From assembly GCF_013284035.1 (NCBI RefSeq), contig NZ_CP054141.1, positions 4,400,518 to 4,464,517 of the forward strand: a stretch of DNA of 64,000 nucleotides. Direction: 5' to 3'. Of this stretch, positions 19,115 through 28,402 are shown in pieces. The DNA comes from Flavobacterium sp. M31R6. Lineage in GTDB: Bacteria > Bacteroidota > Bacteroidia > Flavobacteriales > Flavobacteriaceae. The notes under the pieces are model-generated. The model worked only from the letters and a program-made list of their open reading frames with translations, searched no databases and was not told where the DNA came from. Position numbers and translations under genes: made by a program. Each line of letters opens with the position of its first letter. The stretch's first letter is position 1.

Positions 19115-20116
19115 TTACATAACCGCCGTTGAAACTCTAGGCTTATAATCCTTCGCGATATCGGCAATCAATTTGATATGATTTGGAGTTGTTCCGCAAC
19201 AACCGCCTATGATGTTTATTAAATTATCGTCTAAATAACTTTTAATTTGTGCTTGCATTTCCTCCGGTGTTTCATCGTATTCTCCAAAGGCGTTTGGCAA
19301 TCCTGCATTGGGATGCGCCGACACGTTGAAAGAAGTGTTATGCGACAAAGTCTGCAAATACGGTTTCAATAAATCGGCACCAAGGGCACAATTGAATCCT
19401 ACGCTCAACAATGGAATATGCGACACCGAAACCAAAAAGGCTTCTACCGTTTGTCCCGAAAGTGTTCTTCCCGAAGCATCGGTAATCGTTCCTGAAACCA
19501 TAATCGGAATATCAAGATTGCGCTCTTCTTTTACTTGTTCGATAGCAAAAAGCGCCGCTTTGGCATTTAGTGTATCAAAAATAGTTTCTACCAAAAGTAA
19601 ATCGCAACCACCGTCCATTAAGGCTTCGACTTGTTGCTTGTAAGCTATACGCAAATCATCAAAAGTTACGGCTCTGTATCCTGGATCGTTCACATCTGGA
19701 GACATACTCGCCGTACGGTTTGTCGGACCAATTGAACCGGCAACAAAACGAGGTTGGTTTGGATTTTTAGCAGTGAATTCATCGGCTACTTCACGGGCAA
19801 GTTTTGCCGATTCGTAATTCAATTCATAAACATATTCTTCTAGGTAATAATCCGCCATACCGATGGTGGTTCCTGAAAAAGTATTGGTTTCCACAATATC
19901 GGCTCCAGCTTCAAAATAAGCTGCGTGAACTGCTTTGATAGCTTGAGGTTGCGTTAGGGACAATAAATCGTTGTTTCCTTTTAGCGGATGTGGAAAATCT
20001 TTGAATCGTTCGCCACGAAAATCTTCTTCAGAGAAATTATAACGTTGCAGCATTGTCCCCATAGCTCCGTCGAGCACGAGTATTCTCTTTTTTATTTCTT
20101 CTTGAATTGTTGACAT
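19115..20116 (-). CDS. metH: Methionine synthase, homocysteine S-methyltransferase part
   Basis: This 333-residue protein is the N-terminal module of MetH, which binds homocysteine through zinc. The start chosen is the ATG at 20114-20116 ([20 protein letters not shown]). The zinc cysteines are in [10 protein letters not shown] and GGCCGTTP. It pairs with the separate folate/B12/activation protein at 13644-16325. A SAM-I riboswitch lies in its leader (20354-20457), so this half is repressed when SAM is plentiful. Confidence 0.93.
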   Translation of the reverse strand: MSTIQEEIKKRILVLDGAMGTMLQRYNFSEEDFRGERFKDFPHPLKGNNDLLSLTQPQAIKAVHAAYFEAGADIVETNTFSGTTIGMADYYLEEYVYELNYESAKLAREVADEFTAKNPNQPRFVAGSIGPTNRTASMSPDVNDPGYRAVTFDDLRIAYKQQVEALMDGGCDLLLVETIFDTLNAKAALFAIEQVKEERNLDIPIMVSGTITDASGRTLSGQTVEAFLVSVSHIPLLSVGFNCALGADLLKPYLQTLSHNTSFNVSAHPNAGLPNAFGEYDETPEEMQAQIKSYLDDNLINIIGGCCGTTPNHIKLIADIAKDYKPRVSTAVM

Positions 20117-20190
20117 ATTTTTTATTTCTCGCAAAGACGCAAAGGCGCTAAGCTCATTATTAATTCCAAAAATTCCTAATTCTGGCTCTT

Positions 20191-20258
20191 TAGCCCCGAT
20201 GGAAACGACATCCTTTTATGCTGGGGTTCAGCATAAAAGATATAGTGTACAGCGGGAA
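20191..20258. repeat. Structured dispersed element (family B), copy 1
   Basis: It starts TAGCCCCGAT and ends AGCGGGAAC, with an inner hairpin CTTTTATGCTG...CAGCATAAAAG around a GGGTT loop. The copy at 31159-31228 has the same frame and loop but a different stem sequence that still pairs. It sits between the SAM-I aptamer and the metH start. Confidence 0.7.
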
Positions 20259-20353
20259 CGATGACTGCAAAAAATGCACCAATCATTCGCTCTAAAAAAA
20301 ATATCGAAATGTTGTCAGGAAAAGGTTTGAGGAATACGGAGATGTATTCTTGT

Positions 20354-20457
20354 GTTATCTATCCGCGCTGTGCGTGGTAGAATGTAGCACCTTCTTTAAA
20401 AAAGTAAAGGGTTGCTAAGGTTTCATCGGGTCTTTTCCCTCCGCCTTTCGTGATAAC
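20354..20457 (-). ncRNA. SAM-I (S-box) riboswitch upstream of the metH N-terminal gene
   Basis: Read on the minus strand, the segment shows the S-box core in order: GATAAC closing stem, AAGGCGGAGGGA, GACCCGATGAAACC, TTAGCAACC, GGTGCTACATTCTACC, and the complementary GTTATC closing stem (20354-20359). These match the conserved aptamer of SAM-I riboswitches. Between it and the metH ATG are 237 bases with a small hairpin (GAATAC/GTATTC) and a family-B repeat but no clear terminator, so the switching mechanism is unclear. Confidence 0.9.
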
Positions 20458-20588
20458 TTTCAATAAAAATAGGAACAGTGCAAAGAAACGACATAGCGCT
20501 AACAATTGCAAGTTTTTTTTTTAGATTCTAAGGTTCTGAGCTACTAAGCCTCTAAGTCAAAATTTTCATTCATAATCATTATAAAAAA

Positions 20589-20665
20589 AACTCAAAACTA
20601 TATTGCAAGTTTGAGCTTTTTTTGAAAATCTTAGCTTCTCAGCTTCTTAGTAACTCAGAATCTTA
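20589..20665. repeat. Direct repeat flanking the toxin-antitoxin pair, left copy
   Basis: The left copy runs CTCAAAACTATATTGCAAGT, then TTGAGC, a T run and a CTTAG-rich tail. A similar segment lies at 21227-21300. Its hairpin (CTCAAA / TTTGAG) with a following T run can also act as the terminator of the toxin-antitoxin operon. Confidence 0.65.
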
Positions 20666-20675
20666 AAAAAACAGT

Positions 20676-20969
20676 TTAGTGCTTTATTTTTTGCTTAGTA
20701 CCTCTTAAATTAACGATTTCAATTCGTCTCATCTTAGTGTTTATTCTGTAAACCAGATAATTATTTTTATCTATAATTGCTTTGTACAAATATTGGTTTG
20801 TTCCTGATTTTGGGAATAATTCAGGGTAGAGAATTACTAAACTTGTAACTTGTTTTATATTTTCTTCTAATTGCAAAATTTCTTTTATGGACCAAAATTT
20901 CTCCAAATAAAAAAGTACGCTGTCTAAACCTTTTTCTGCCTGAGGCGTCCATTTAATCCCTAATGCCAT
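20676..20969 (-). CDS. RelE/ParE-type toxin
   Basis: A 97-residue protein with the RelE/ParE fold signature: GIKWTPQAEKGLDSVLFYLEKFW at the N-terminus, a middle segment typical of the family (LVILYPELFPKSG), and C-terminal YKAIIDKNNYLVYRINTKMRRIEIVNLRGTKQ (shown here in part). The gene overlaps the antitoxin gene by 10 bases, as usual for such pairs. Whether it acts on mRNA or on gyrase cannot be told from sequence. Confidence 0.85.
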   Translation of the reverse strand: MALGIKWTPQAEKGLDSVLFYLEKFWSIKEILQLEENIKQVTSLVILYPELFPKSGTNQYLYKAIIDKNNYLVYRINTKMRRIEIVNLRGTKQKIKH

Positions 20970-21184
20970 TTCTTGAATTTATCCATAACGGTAGAATGGC
21001 TTACTAAGTCATTGTTGTCAGCTTGGGAAATTCCAATTTCAATTTCTTCTTTTTCCTGAGCTGATAATTCACTGTACCAATCCTTTTTGCTTGCCTTTAC
21101 CAATAGTTCGAGTTTTTCCAAAAGACTTTCGTCTACATTGGATAGTTCTTGAATAAAATTATATTTTCTTGTTGCTAAATTCAT
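20960..21184 (-). CDS. Antitoxin of a type II toxin-antitoxin pair
   Basis: A 74-residue acidic protein with a helical N-terminal half and the common antitoxin stretch SELSAQEKEEIEIGISQADNN, ending STVMDKFKKWH. Its position directly before and overlapping a RelE/ParE toxin gene supports the call. No clear DNA-binding motif is visible, so it may belong to the addiction-module group in which the DNA-binding fold is hard to recognise. Confidence 0.8.
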   Translation of the reverse strand: MNLATRKYNFIQELSNVDESLLEKLELLVKASKKDWYSELSAQEKEEIEIGISQADNNDLVSHSTVMDKFKKWH

Positions 21185-21226
21185 GATGAATTAATTTTAA
21201 TATCACACAAAGATATAAATAAAAAA

Positions 21227-21300
21227 GCTCAAACTATATTACAAATTTGAGCTTTAGTATTTCAAAATCTTAGATTCTCAGCATCTTAGAAGCTTAGTCT
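21227..21300. repeat. Direct repeat flanking the toxin-antitoxin pair, right copy
   Basis: GCTCAAACTATATTACAAAT followed by TTGAGCTTT and a CTTAG-rich tail, the counterpart of 20589-20665. The two copies are 638 bases apart and aligned in the same direction. Confidence 0.65.
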
Positions 21301-21307
21301 CTAAAGA

Positions 21308-22360
21308 TTAAACAATAGCTTTCACTACCGCTTTTGGAGCTTCTTTACGAGTACCGTCGAATCCGTCAACTCCGGAAACGGTGGTGTATTTCATTACGTA
21401 TTTTTTACCAGGATTGATGATTTGGTATGCCGCTTGACACATTAATGTGGCTTCGTGGAATCCGCAAAGAATCAATTTTAATTTACCAGGATATGTGTTT
21501 ACGTCACCAATGGCAAAAATTCCAGGGATATTCGTTTGGTAATCCAAAGCATTGTTTACTTTGATGGCATTTTTTTCGATTTCTAATCCCCAGTCGGCAA
21601 TAGGACCTAATTTTGGTGTTAGACCAAAAAGCGGAATGAAATAATCTGTTGGAATGTTTCTGTGTGCTCCGTCAATATCTACATCAACAGATTCTAAATG
21701 CTCTGCTCCGTTTAAACCGACAACTTCGCCGGGTGTGATCATTTTTATTTTTCCCGCATTCTTCAATTCTTGCACTTTTTCTACAGAATCAAGAGCTCCT
21801 CTAAATTCGTTTCTACGGTGAATCAAAGTTACTTCTGAAGCTACATTTGCCAAGAAAATACTCCAGTCCAAAGCAGAATCTCCTCCTCCGGAAATCACAA
21901 CTCTTTTGTCTCTGAATTTTTCTGGGTTTTTGATAAAGTATTTAATTCCTTTATCTTCGTAAAATTCGATATCTTCGATAAGTGGCTTTCTTGGTTCGAA
22001 ACTTCCCAATCCTCCAGCAATAGCTACAACAGACGCGTGGAATTTTTTTCCTTTGTTTGAAGTAACAATAAAACTGCCATCTTCTTGCTTATCGATAGTT
22101 TCTGCACGCTCACCAAGAGTAAATCCAGGTTCGAATTGCTTGATTTGTTCCATTAAATTATCCACTAAATCTCCTGCCAATACTTCCGGAAATCCTGGAA
22201 TATCATAGATAGGTTTCTTTGGATACAACTCTGATAATTGTCCTCCCGGTTGTGGCAAGGCATCCAGAATATGACATTTTAATTTTAATAATCCTGCTTC
22301 GAAAACGGCGAATAGACCTGTTGGCCCGGCTCCTATTATAAGTATGTCTGTTTTAACCAT
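21308..22360 (-). CDS. FAD/NAD(P)-dependent reductase, type 2 ferredoxin-NADP reductase
   Basis: A 350-residue protein of the thioredoxin-reductase-like ferredoxin-NADP reductase group: FAD site GAGPTGLFAVFEAG at the N-terminus, NADP site SGGGDSALDW in the middle and GVFAIGD-type C-terminal motif (GIFAIGDVNTYPG). The redox-active CxxC of true thioredoxin reductases is absent. As the last gene of the sulfate-assimilation operon it probably feeds electrons, via ferredoxin, to the sulfite reductase encoded upstream; this is inferred from context. Confidence 0.85.
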   Translation of the reverse strand: MVKTDILIIGAGPTGLFAVFEAGLLKLKCHILDALPQPGGQLSELYPKKPIYDIPGFPEVLAGDLVDNLMEQIKQFEPGFTLGERAETIDKQEDGSFIVTSNKGKKFHASVVAIAGGLGSFEPRKPLIEDIEFYEDKGIKYFIKNPEKFRDKRVVISGGGDSALDWSIFLANVASEVTLIHRRNEFRGALDSVEKVQELKNAGKIKMITPGEVVGLNGAEHLESVDVDIDGAHRNIPTDYFIPLFGLTPKLGPIADWGLEIEKNAIKVNNALDYQTNIPGIFAIGDVNTYPGKLKLILCGFHEATLMCQAAYQIINPGKKYVMKYTTVSGVDGFDGTRKEAPKAVVKAIV

Positions 22361-22505
22361 TATATTTAAATTTAACTCTTTATATTATTTTTTATTTTGT
22401 GCGCAAATAAACGAATGCTTTCAATTTCTGAAAATGATAATTGTCACAGAATCTCATTCTTTATTTCTGCATTCTTTTCTCTAATTTCTGCCTTCTGAAA
22501 TCTGC

Positions 22506-23081
22506 TTATTTTTTTAATCCTTCTGTAATTTCATTCATTTTTTGAACTTTTTCTTCGAAATTACCTTTCAAAGTCTTTCGATATTCATTCAGGTTTTGAA
22601 CCATTTTATTGATGTCTTCCGGAATTACTTCTTCGAAAAACTCGCGTAATCTTTTGGCTGTTGTTGGCGATTTTCCGTTAGTTGAAATGGCAATTTTCAC
22701 GTTTCCTTTGGTCACGATTCCTCCCAAATAATAATCGCATAAATCGGGTGTATCGGCAATATTGCAAATGAGATATCTTTTTCGGGACAAATCATATACC
22801 CGTTTGTTTACTTTCAAGTCATCAGTACAAGCTAAAACCATATTTCGTTTCTTGAGCATTTTTTTCTTGAACTTCGCTTGGGTCAATTTTACCGAAGGAT
22901 GTTTTTCGGCTAATGCTTCCAATTCGGGCAGAAACTTTGTCGCCACAACCTCAACATTGGCGTTGGGGCTTGATTTCAACATAAACGACAACTTTTCCAA
23001 ACCTACATTTCCACCACCAACAATAAGTACATTGATGTTATGCAGTTTTAAAAAAATAGGATATAATTCGTTTCTTTCCAT
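22506..23081 (-). CDS. Precorrin-2 dehydrogenase / sirohydrochlorin ferrochelatase
   Basis: This 191-residue protein is equivalent to the N-terminal half of CysG (Met8p/SirC type), which makes sirohydrochlorin and may insert iron for siroheme. The NAD site is VLIVGGGNVGLEKLSFML and the catalytic aspartate region is CNIADTPDLCDYYLG. The methyltransferase step is supplied by cobA, whose stop codon overlaps this start, so the two functions of CysG are split over two coupled genes. Confidence 0.9.
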   Translation of the reverse strand: MERNELYPIFLKLHNINVLIVGGGNVGLEKLSFMLKSSPNANVEVVATKFLPELEALAEKHPSVKLTQAKFKKKMLKKRNMVLACTDDLKVNKRVYDLSRKRYLICNIADTPDLCDYYLGGIVTKGNVKIAISTNGKSPTTAKRLREFFEEVIPEDINKMVQNLNEYRKTLKGNFEEKVQKMNEITEGLKK

Positions 23082-23857
23082 TATAACTTTATTTCGGCGG
23101 CTACAAATTCTTCGTAAAACCCTTTCAGTTGATTACTTTCTTTGACTACTTCCCCAATTACGATAATTGCCGGTGAACTCAATTTATTTTCGACAGCCAC
23201 TTCTTGAATCGTATCAATTGTTCCCACACCTATTTTCTCATTTGGTGTTGTTCCGTTTTGAATAATCGCAACAGGAGTTTCTCCTTTGGATTCTTTTTGG
23301 AATAAAGCAACAATTTGTGATAGTTTACTCATTCCCATCAAAATCACAACAGTCGCTGATGATTTTGCTGCAAGAGCGATATCACTAGACAAATTTCTGT
23401 TGGAAGTGGTTCCTGTGATTACCCAAAAACTTTCGGAAGTTCCTCTTTTGGTCAATGAAATTCCCTGATAAGCGGGAACCGCAATTGCGGATGAAATTCC
23501 GGGTACTACAAATGTAGGGATTCCAAAACTTTCTACGTAATCTATTTCTTCACTTCCTCTTCCGAAGATAAATGGATCCCCTCCTTTTAACCGAACCACG
23601 TGACCGTAGGTAAGCGCATTATCGACAATCAATTGGTTGATTTGATCTTGTGAATATTCGTGGCAACCGATTCTTTTCCCCACAAATATTTTAATGGAAT
23701 TTTGAGGAGCGTACTTCATTATTTCCTCATTGGCCAAAGCATCATACAAAACCACATTCGCCTCAGCAAGTGCTTTTACGCCTTTTAGCGTAAGCAAGTC
23801 TGGGTCGCCAGGTCCTGCGCCTACTAAAGTTACTTTGGGTTGTATCGTTTTATGCAT
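23081..23857 (-). CDS. cobA: Uroporphyrinogen-III C-methyltransferase
   Basis: It methylates uroporphyrinogen III twice with SAM to give precorrin-2, for the siroheme cofactor of sulfite reductase. The 258-residue protein shows GAGPGDPDLLTLKG, the conserved RLKGGDPFIFGRG, and VVPGISSAIAVPAYQGI. It overlaps the sulfite reductase gene by 8 bases and precorrin-2 dehydrogenase by one base, so translation is probably coupled. It consumes SAM, which links this operon to the methionine genes downstream. Confidence 0.92.
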   Translation of the reverse strand: MHKTIQPKVTLVGAGPGDPDLLTLKGVKALAEANVVLYDALANEEIMKYAPQNSIKIFVGKRIGCHEYSQDQINQLIVDNALTYGHVVRLKGGDPFIFGRGSEEIDYVESFGIPTFVVPGISSAIAVPAYQGISLTKRGTSESFWVITGTTSNRNLSSDIALAAKSSATVVILMGMSKLSQIVALFQKESKGETPVAIIQNGTTPNEKIGVGTIDTIQEVAVENKLSSPAIIVIGEVVKESNQLKGFYEEFVAAEIKL

Positions 23858-25940
23858 TAGCTAAATCTTTGGTTCTGTATGCTTCTATTTTTCCGAAGAA
23901 AGCTATAGCATCTTGTATATATTTTTGTGCAAACGCTTCTGATGGTTCATTAGCTCTGATTTGATAAACCAAATCTTTGAAATCTGATCCCAATTCTATT
24001 TTTTTGCTTTCTATAAAAACAGTATCAAACAAATCGATAATTCCAGCGTGGTGGTTTGTTTTTTCGTTTTCAGCCAATAATAATGCTTTGGCTCCATTTA
24101 CAAATCCAGCGTAAGCCAAATAAATTGCATCTGACCATTTTTTATCATCAAAAGCTTCTTGAGCAAACGTTAATTTATCTTTGGCTTCAAACAATAATGT
24201 AGCTACCAAATCAATTACAACACCGGCACATTCTCCAACTCCAACTGCTTTTACGTAATTATCGGCATTACCCCAATCTACAAAATCAGCTTCGGTTAAA
24301 TTCGTTACATCAGCCAATGGTTTTAAGAACTCATAGAAATATTTCTCTCCTTTGGCATCATAATAATCCACAAATGGCTGTCCATTTCCATTGGCTTCAA
24401 AATCATTTAAGATCAATCGCAAAGCATCCGGTCCTCTTCTGCTAGGTATTTTGATTACTTTATCAGAAAAACGTCCAACGCCGTTGCCTATATTTTTTCC
24501 TCCTAATAATACCTGAAGTGCTGGAGCTACCAGTTTTCCAGCATTGATGGACATTCCTTGAAAACCTATTTCGGACATATTGTGTTGTCCACAGGCATTC
24601 ATACACCCGCTAATTTTTATGGCAATATCCACATTGCTATTAAATTGTGGATATTCTGTTGCTATAACTCTCTCCAATTCTTCAGCAATACCTGTACTGC
24701 TCGCAATTCCTAAATTACAAGTATCAGTTCCAGGACAAGCCGTGATATCAGCAACGGTATTATATCCTAAAGTAACAAAATCCAATTTGGCTAATTCCTG
24801 ATAGAAAAAAGGTAAATTTTCTTCTTTGATGTTACGGATAAGAATATTTTGTCTTAATGAAAAACGCAATTCATTGGCACCATAATTTTTAACCAAATCA
24901 GCCAATAATCTTGCTTTGTCGATATAAAAATCTCCTAGAAGAATTTTAATTCCAATAGCAACATATCCAGCTTGTTTTTGTTCAATAACGTTCGATTTTT
25001 TCCAAGCTTCATAAGCTTCAACATTATCAATCGTTACTGAAGGCACTTCCAATAAAGGTTCCGTAATTGCTCCTTCAAAATCAGTAGTGTCTATTTCGTA
25101 TGTATGGAAAGCCAAAGCTTTTTTCTCTTCGTCAACCAAACGCATAAATTCGTCACGTCCCAAATCTTTGATTAAGAATTTCAAACGCGCTTTCAAACGT
25201 TTTGCTCTTTCTCCGTGACGGTCAAAAACTCTGATTACCCCTTCGGCAGTCGGGATAATTTGGTTAACCGGGACAAATTCTGAAAGCAATTCAGCGTGGC
25301 TTGGTTGTGAACCTAAACCTCCACCCAACATTATTTTAAAACCTTTTTCACCATTTACAATTTTGGGAATGAATCCTAAATCGTGCAAATAGCTCAAAGC
25401 GGTATCTTTATCAGAAGATGAGAATGATATTTTGAACTTACGACCCATTTCTTGACAGATTGGGTTACGCAATAGATATTGAAACAAAGCGTGTGCATAA
25501 GGAGATACGTCAAATGGCTCGTCTAAATCAATTCCGGCAGTTTCACTAGCCGTGATATTTCTTACCGTGTTTCCACAAGCTTCTCTCAAAGTAATATCAT
25601 CTTTGGCTAAGTCTGCCCAAAGTTCAGGTGTTCTGTCCAAACTTACATAGTGAATTTGGATATCCTGACGCGTTGTGATGTGCAGACGGCCTGTAGAATA
25701 TTTTTCAGACACATCTGTGATTCTTCTCAATTGTTCGCTAGACACTTTTCCGTAAGGCAATTTAATACGAATCATTTGTACGCCTTCCTGACGTTGACCA
25801 TAAATACCACGTGCCAAACGAAGACTACGAAAACGTTCATCATCAATTTGTCCTCCACGGAATAAATGGATTTTTTTCTCTAAATCGATAATCTCTTTTT
25901 GGACAATCGGGTCTTCTATTTCGGTTCTAAAACTTTGCAT
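23850..25940 (-). CDS. Siroheme-dependent sulfite reductase with C-terminal HEPN-like domain
   Basis: This 696-residue protein has two ferredoxin-like repeats and two sulfite/nitrite reductase core domains. The siroheme/4Fe-4S cysteines are in ACPGTDTCNLG and SGCMNACGQH. The N-terminus has RPVR-like substrate segments such as STGRLHITTRQDIQIHY. Residues from about 580 form a helical extension (LLFEAKDKLTFAQEAFDDKKW...) typical of the HEPN-containing sulfite reductases of Bacteroidota. Its place with cysN, cysD and cysH points to sulfite as substrate rather than nitrite. Confidence 0.88.
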   Translation of the reverse strand: MQSFRTEIEDPIVQKEIIDLEKKIHLFRGGQIDDERFRSLRLARGIYGQRQEGVQMIRIKLPYGKVSSEQLRRITDVSEKYSTGRLHITTRQDIQIHYVSLDRTPELWADLAKDDITLREACGNTVRNITASETAGIDLDEPFDVSPYAHALFQYLLRNPICQEMGRKFKISFSSSDKDTALSYLHDLGFIPKIVNGEKGFKIMLGGGLGSQPSHAELLSEFVPVNQIIPTAEGVIRVFDRHGERAKRLKARLKFLIKDLGRDEFMRLVDEEKKALAFHTYEIDTTDFEGAITEPLLEVPSVTIDNVEAYEAWKKSNVIEQKQAGYVAIGIKILLGDFYIDKARLLADLVKNYGANELRFSLRQNILIRNIKEENLPFFYQELAKLDFVTLGYNTVADITACPGTDTCNLGIASSTGIAEELERVIATEYPQFNSNVDIAIKISGCMNACGQHNMSEIGFQGMSINAGKLVAPALQVLLGGKNIGNGVGRFSDKVIKIPSRRGPDALRLILNDFEANGNGQPFVDYYDAKGEKYFYEFLKPLADVTNLTEADFVDWGNADNYVKAVGVGECAGVVIDLVATLLFEAKDKLTFAQEAFDDKKWSDAIYLAYAGFVNGAKALLLAENEKTNHHAGIIDLFDTVFIESKKIELGSDFKDLVYQIRANEPSEAFAQKYIQDAIAFFGKIEAYRTKDLANA

Positions 25941-26025
25941 AACTTTTTAGTTTATAGTTTGTGGTTGGTTGTTTATGGTTGGTTGTTGGCAGCATAACTA
26001 TCAACTAAAAACCATCAACTATCAA

Positions 26026-27270
26026 CTATTTAATAAATCCAACTCCTGCTGTTGTGTTGGTTGCGGCATCTATCAAAATGAAGGCTCCATTAGATTTATT
26101 TTCTGTGTAAGCATCAAAATAAATGGCTTTACTCAATTTAATGGTTACTTCTCCTATTTCGTTTATTGCTAATTGAGTCGCTGGCGTTACTCCTGAATAA
26201 TCGGTTGCGATTACATTTTTCACGCTATCAATTTTGGCCAAAACTCTATTCGTATTGTGTTGTACAAAATATTTTGCGCCTGCCACTAATTTTTTGCTGT
26301 CCATCCAACAAACGGTTGTTGTGATGTCTTTTTCAATTCTAGGAAGCTCACTTGATTTTACGATCATATCACCTCTCGTTACATTGATATCATTTTCTAA
26401 TTCGATTGTTATAGACGAACCAACGCTAGCTTCATCAAATTGTTGATCAAAAAAGTGAATATTAGTAACCGTAGATTCTGTCAAAGAAGGAAGCACCGTT
26501 ACCGCATCTCCAACTTTAATATTGTTCCCGTACAATTTCCCAGCATAACCTCTAAAATCGTGGTATTCTTCTGTTTTTGGGCGAATTACTGTTTGAACAG
26601 GGAAACGCGCTTGCCCATTATCGTAAACATCTTTTGGCTCTAAAGCTTCTAAATGCTGCAGGATAGTTTGTCCTGTATACCAAGGCATTTTTCCTAATGT
26701 TTCTACCACATTATCTCCTGTTAAAGCGCTCAACGGAATGTAACTTACGTTTTGTTCTTTGTACGCGCTTTTTGCATTTAATGCTTGAAAATCGGCTTTG
26801 ATTTTGTTGTATACTTCTTCCGAATAATCAACCAAATCCATTTTGTTTACTGCAACAATCACATCTTTTACTCTCAATAAATTATTGATAAAAAAGTGAC
26901 GGTACGTTTGCTCAATCACACCTTTACGGGCATCGATCAAAATAATAGACACTTGTGAAGTCGAAGCTCCAGTAACCATATTACGAGTATATTCTACGTG
27001 ACCCGGAGTATCGGCAATGATGTAACTTTTTTTCGCTGTAGAAAAATAAATATGTGCTACGTCAATTGTAATCCCTTGTTCACGCTCAGCAACTAAACCA
27101 TCGGTAGCCAAAGAAAAATCTAAATAATCGTATCCTTTTTGCTTACTGCTTTTTTCAATTGCTTCAATTTTATCTGTAGTCAATGATTTTGTATCGTACA
27201 ACAATCTCCCGATTAAAGTACTTTTTCCGTCATCTACGCTTCCTGCTGTTGCTATTTTTAAAACTTCCAT
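26026..27270 (-). CDS. cysN: Sulfate adenylyltransferase subunit 1 (GTPase)
   Basis: CysN is the GTP-hydrolysing partner of CysD in ATP sulfurylase, which makes APS from sulfate. The start chosen is the ATG at 27268-27270 (MEVLKIATAGSVDDGKST). GTPase motifs are GSVDDGKST, DTPGHVEY and NKMD, followed by EF-Tu-like domains 2 and 3. It lacks a C-terminal APS kinase domain, consistent with direct reduction of APS by the CysH of this operon. Confidence 0.93.
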   Translation of the reverse strand: MEVLKIATAGSVDDGKSTLIGRLLYDTKSLTTDKIEAIEKSSKQKGYDYLDFSLATDGLVAEREQGITIDVAHIYFSTAKKSYIIADTPGHVEYTRNMVTGASTSQVSIILIDARKGVIEQTYRHFFINNLLRVKDVIVAVNKMDLVDYSEEVYNKIKADFQALNAKSAYKEQNVSYIPLSALTGDNVVETLGKMPWYTGQTILQHLEALEPKDVYDNGQARFPVQTVIRPKTEEYHDFRGYAGKLYGNNIKVGDAVTVLPSLTESTVTNIHFFDQQFDEASVGSSITIELENDINVTRGDMIVKSSELPRIEKDITTTVCWMDSKKLVAGAKYFVQHNTNRVLAKIDSVKNVIATDYSGVTPATQLAINEIGEVTIKLSKAIYFDAYTENKSNGAFILIDAATNTTAGVGFIK

Positions 27271-27378
27271 TTCAATATTTGGTTTCAAGTTTAAAGTTTC
27301 AAGTTTTATAACTTTATCAATAAACTATTTTTATTTATTTGTTTGATTCTTAATTCCCCCTTCAGGGGGCAAGGGGGC

Positions 27379-28278
27379 CTAAAAGTATCCTTGTTGTTTT
27401 CTTTTTTCCATTGCAGCTTCAGAACGTTTGTCATCGATTCTGGCTCCTCTTTCAGAAATAGTCGAAGTACGAATCTCTCCAACCACTTCTTGAATGGTTG
27501 CTGCATATGATTCAACAGCGGCAGTACAACTCATATCTCCAACGGTTCTGAAGCGAACAATTCGTTCTTCGATTTGTTCGTCTTCTTCTTGGTACACAAA
27601 AGGAGAGTGTGACCAAATTAAACCGTCTCTCAAAAAAACTTTACGTTTGTGTGAAAAGTAAATCGATGGAATTTCGATTTGCTCTTGTTCGATATAACTC
27701 CAAACATCCAATTCAGTCCAGTTTGAAATTGGGAAAACACGAACGTTTTGACCGTTTTCAATTTTTCCGTTCAAAAGATCAAACAATTCAGGACGTTGAT
27801 TTTTTTCATCCCATTGTCCAAAATCATCACGTACAGAAAAAATACGTTCTTTGGCTCTTGCTTTTTCTTCGTCACGACGCGCTCCACCAATACAAGCATC
27901 GAATTTAAATTCTTCGATAGCATCTAATAATGTAGTGGTTTGCAAACTGTTTCTGCTAGAATATTTCCCAGACTCTTCCACTACTTTTCCTTCATCAATA
28001 GCATCCTGTACATTTCGCACAATTAATTCCAAACCTAATTCGGCTACCAATTTGTCTCTAAATTCAATTGTTTCAGGAAAATTGTGTCCTGTATCCACGT
28101 GTAACAATGGAAAAGGAATTTTTGCCGGAAAAAATGCTTTTTGCGCCAAACGCACTAATGTAATTGAATCTTTACCGCCAGAAAAAAGCAAAACCGGTTT
28201 GTCGAATTGAGAAATTACTTCTCTGAATATGTAAATTGCTTCGCTTTCTAAAGCATTTGTTTTTAATACTGAACTCAT
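27379..28278 (-). CDS. cysD: Sulfate adenylyltransferase subunit 2
   Basis: CysD is the adenylyl-transferring subunit of ATP sulfurylase. The PP-loop SGGKDS is at about residues 34-39 and the family stretch HVDTGHNFPETIEFRD follows. The C-terminal RTVGDMSCTAAVES and RGARIDDKRSEAAMEKRKQQ are typical. Length 299 residues is normal. It is cotranscribed between cysH and cysN. Confidence 0.94.
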   Translation of the reverse strand: MSSVLKTNALESEAIYIFREVISQFDKPVLLFSGGKDSITLVRLAQKAFFPAKIPFPLLHVDTGHNFPETIEFRDKLVAELGLELIVRNVQDAIDEGKVVEESGKYSSRNSLQTTTLLDAIEEFKFDACIGGARRDEEKARAKERIFSVRDDFGQWDEKNQRPELFDLLNGKIENGQNVRVFPISNWTELDVWSYIEQEQIEIPSIYFSHKRKVFLRDGLIWSHSPFVYQEEDEQIEERIVRFRTVGDMSCTAAVESYAATIQEVVGEIRTSTISERGARIDDKRSEAAMEKRKQQGYF

Positions 28279-28402
28279 ATTTTTAGTTTAAAAGTTTAAA
28301 GTTTAAAGTTTAAGGTTGTTCTTGTGACCTGGACTAAAATCTCTCAACTATTATTGTTTTTTTATTCTCTCTATTCTATTTTCTAACTTCTGACCTCTAA
28401 CC

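Noticed and set aside
27350..27380. C/G-rich palindrome CCCCCTTCAGGGGG after cysD
   Set aside because: It can form a short hairpin but is not followed by a T run in the direction of transcription and lies within a continuous operon, so it is not called a terminator.
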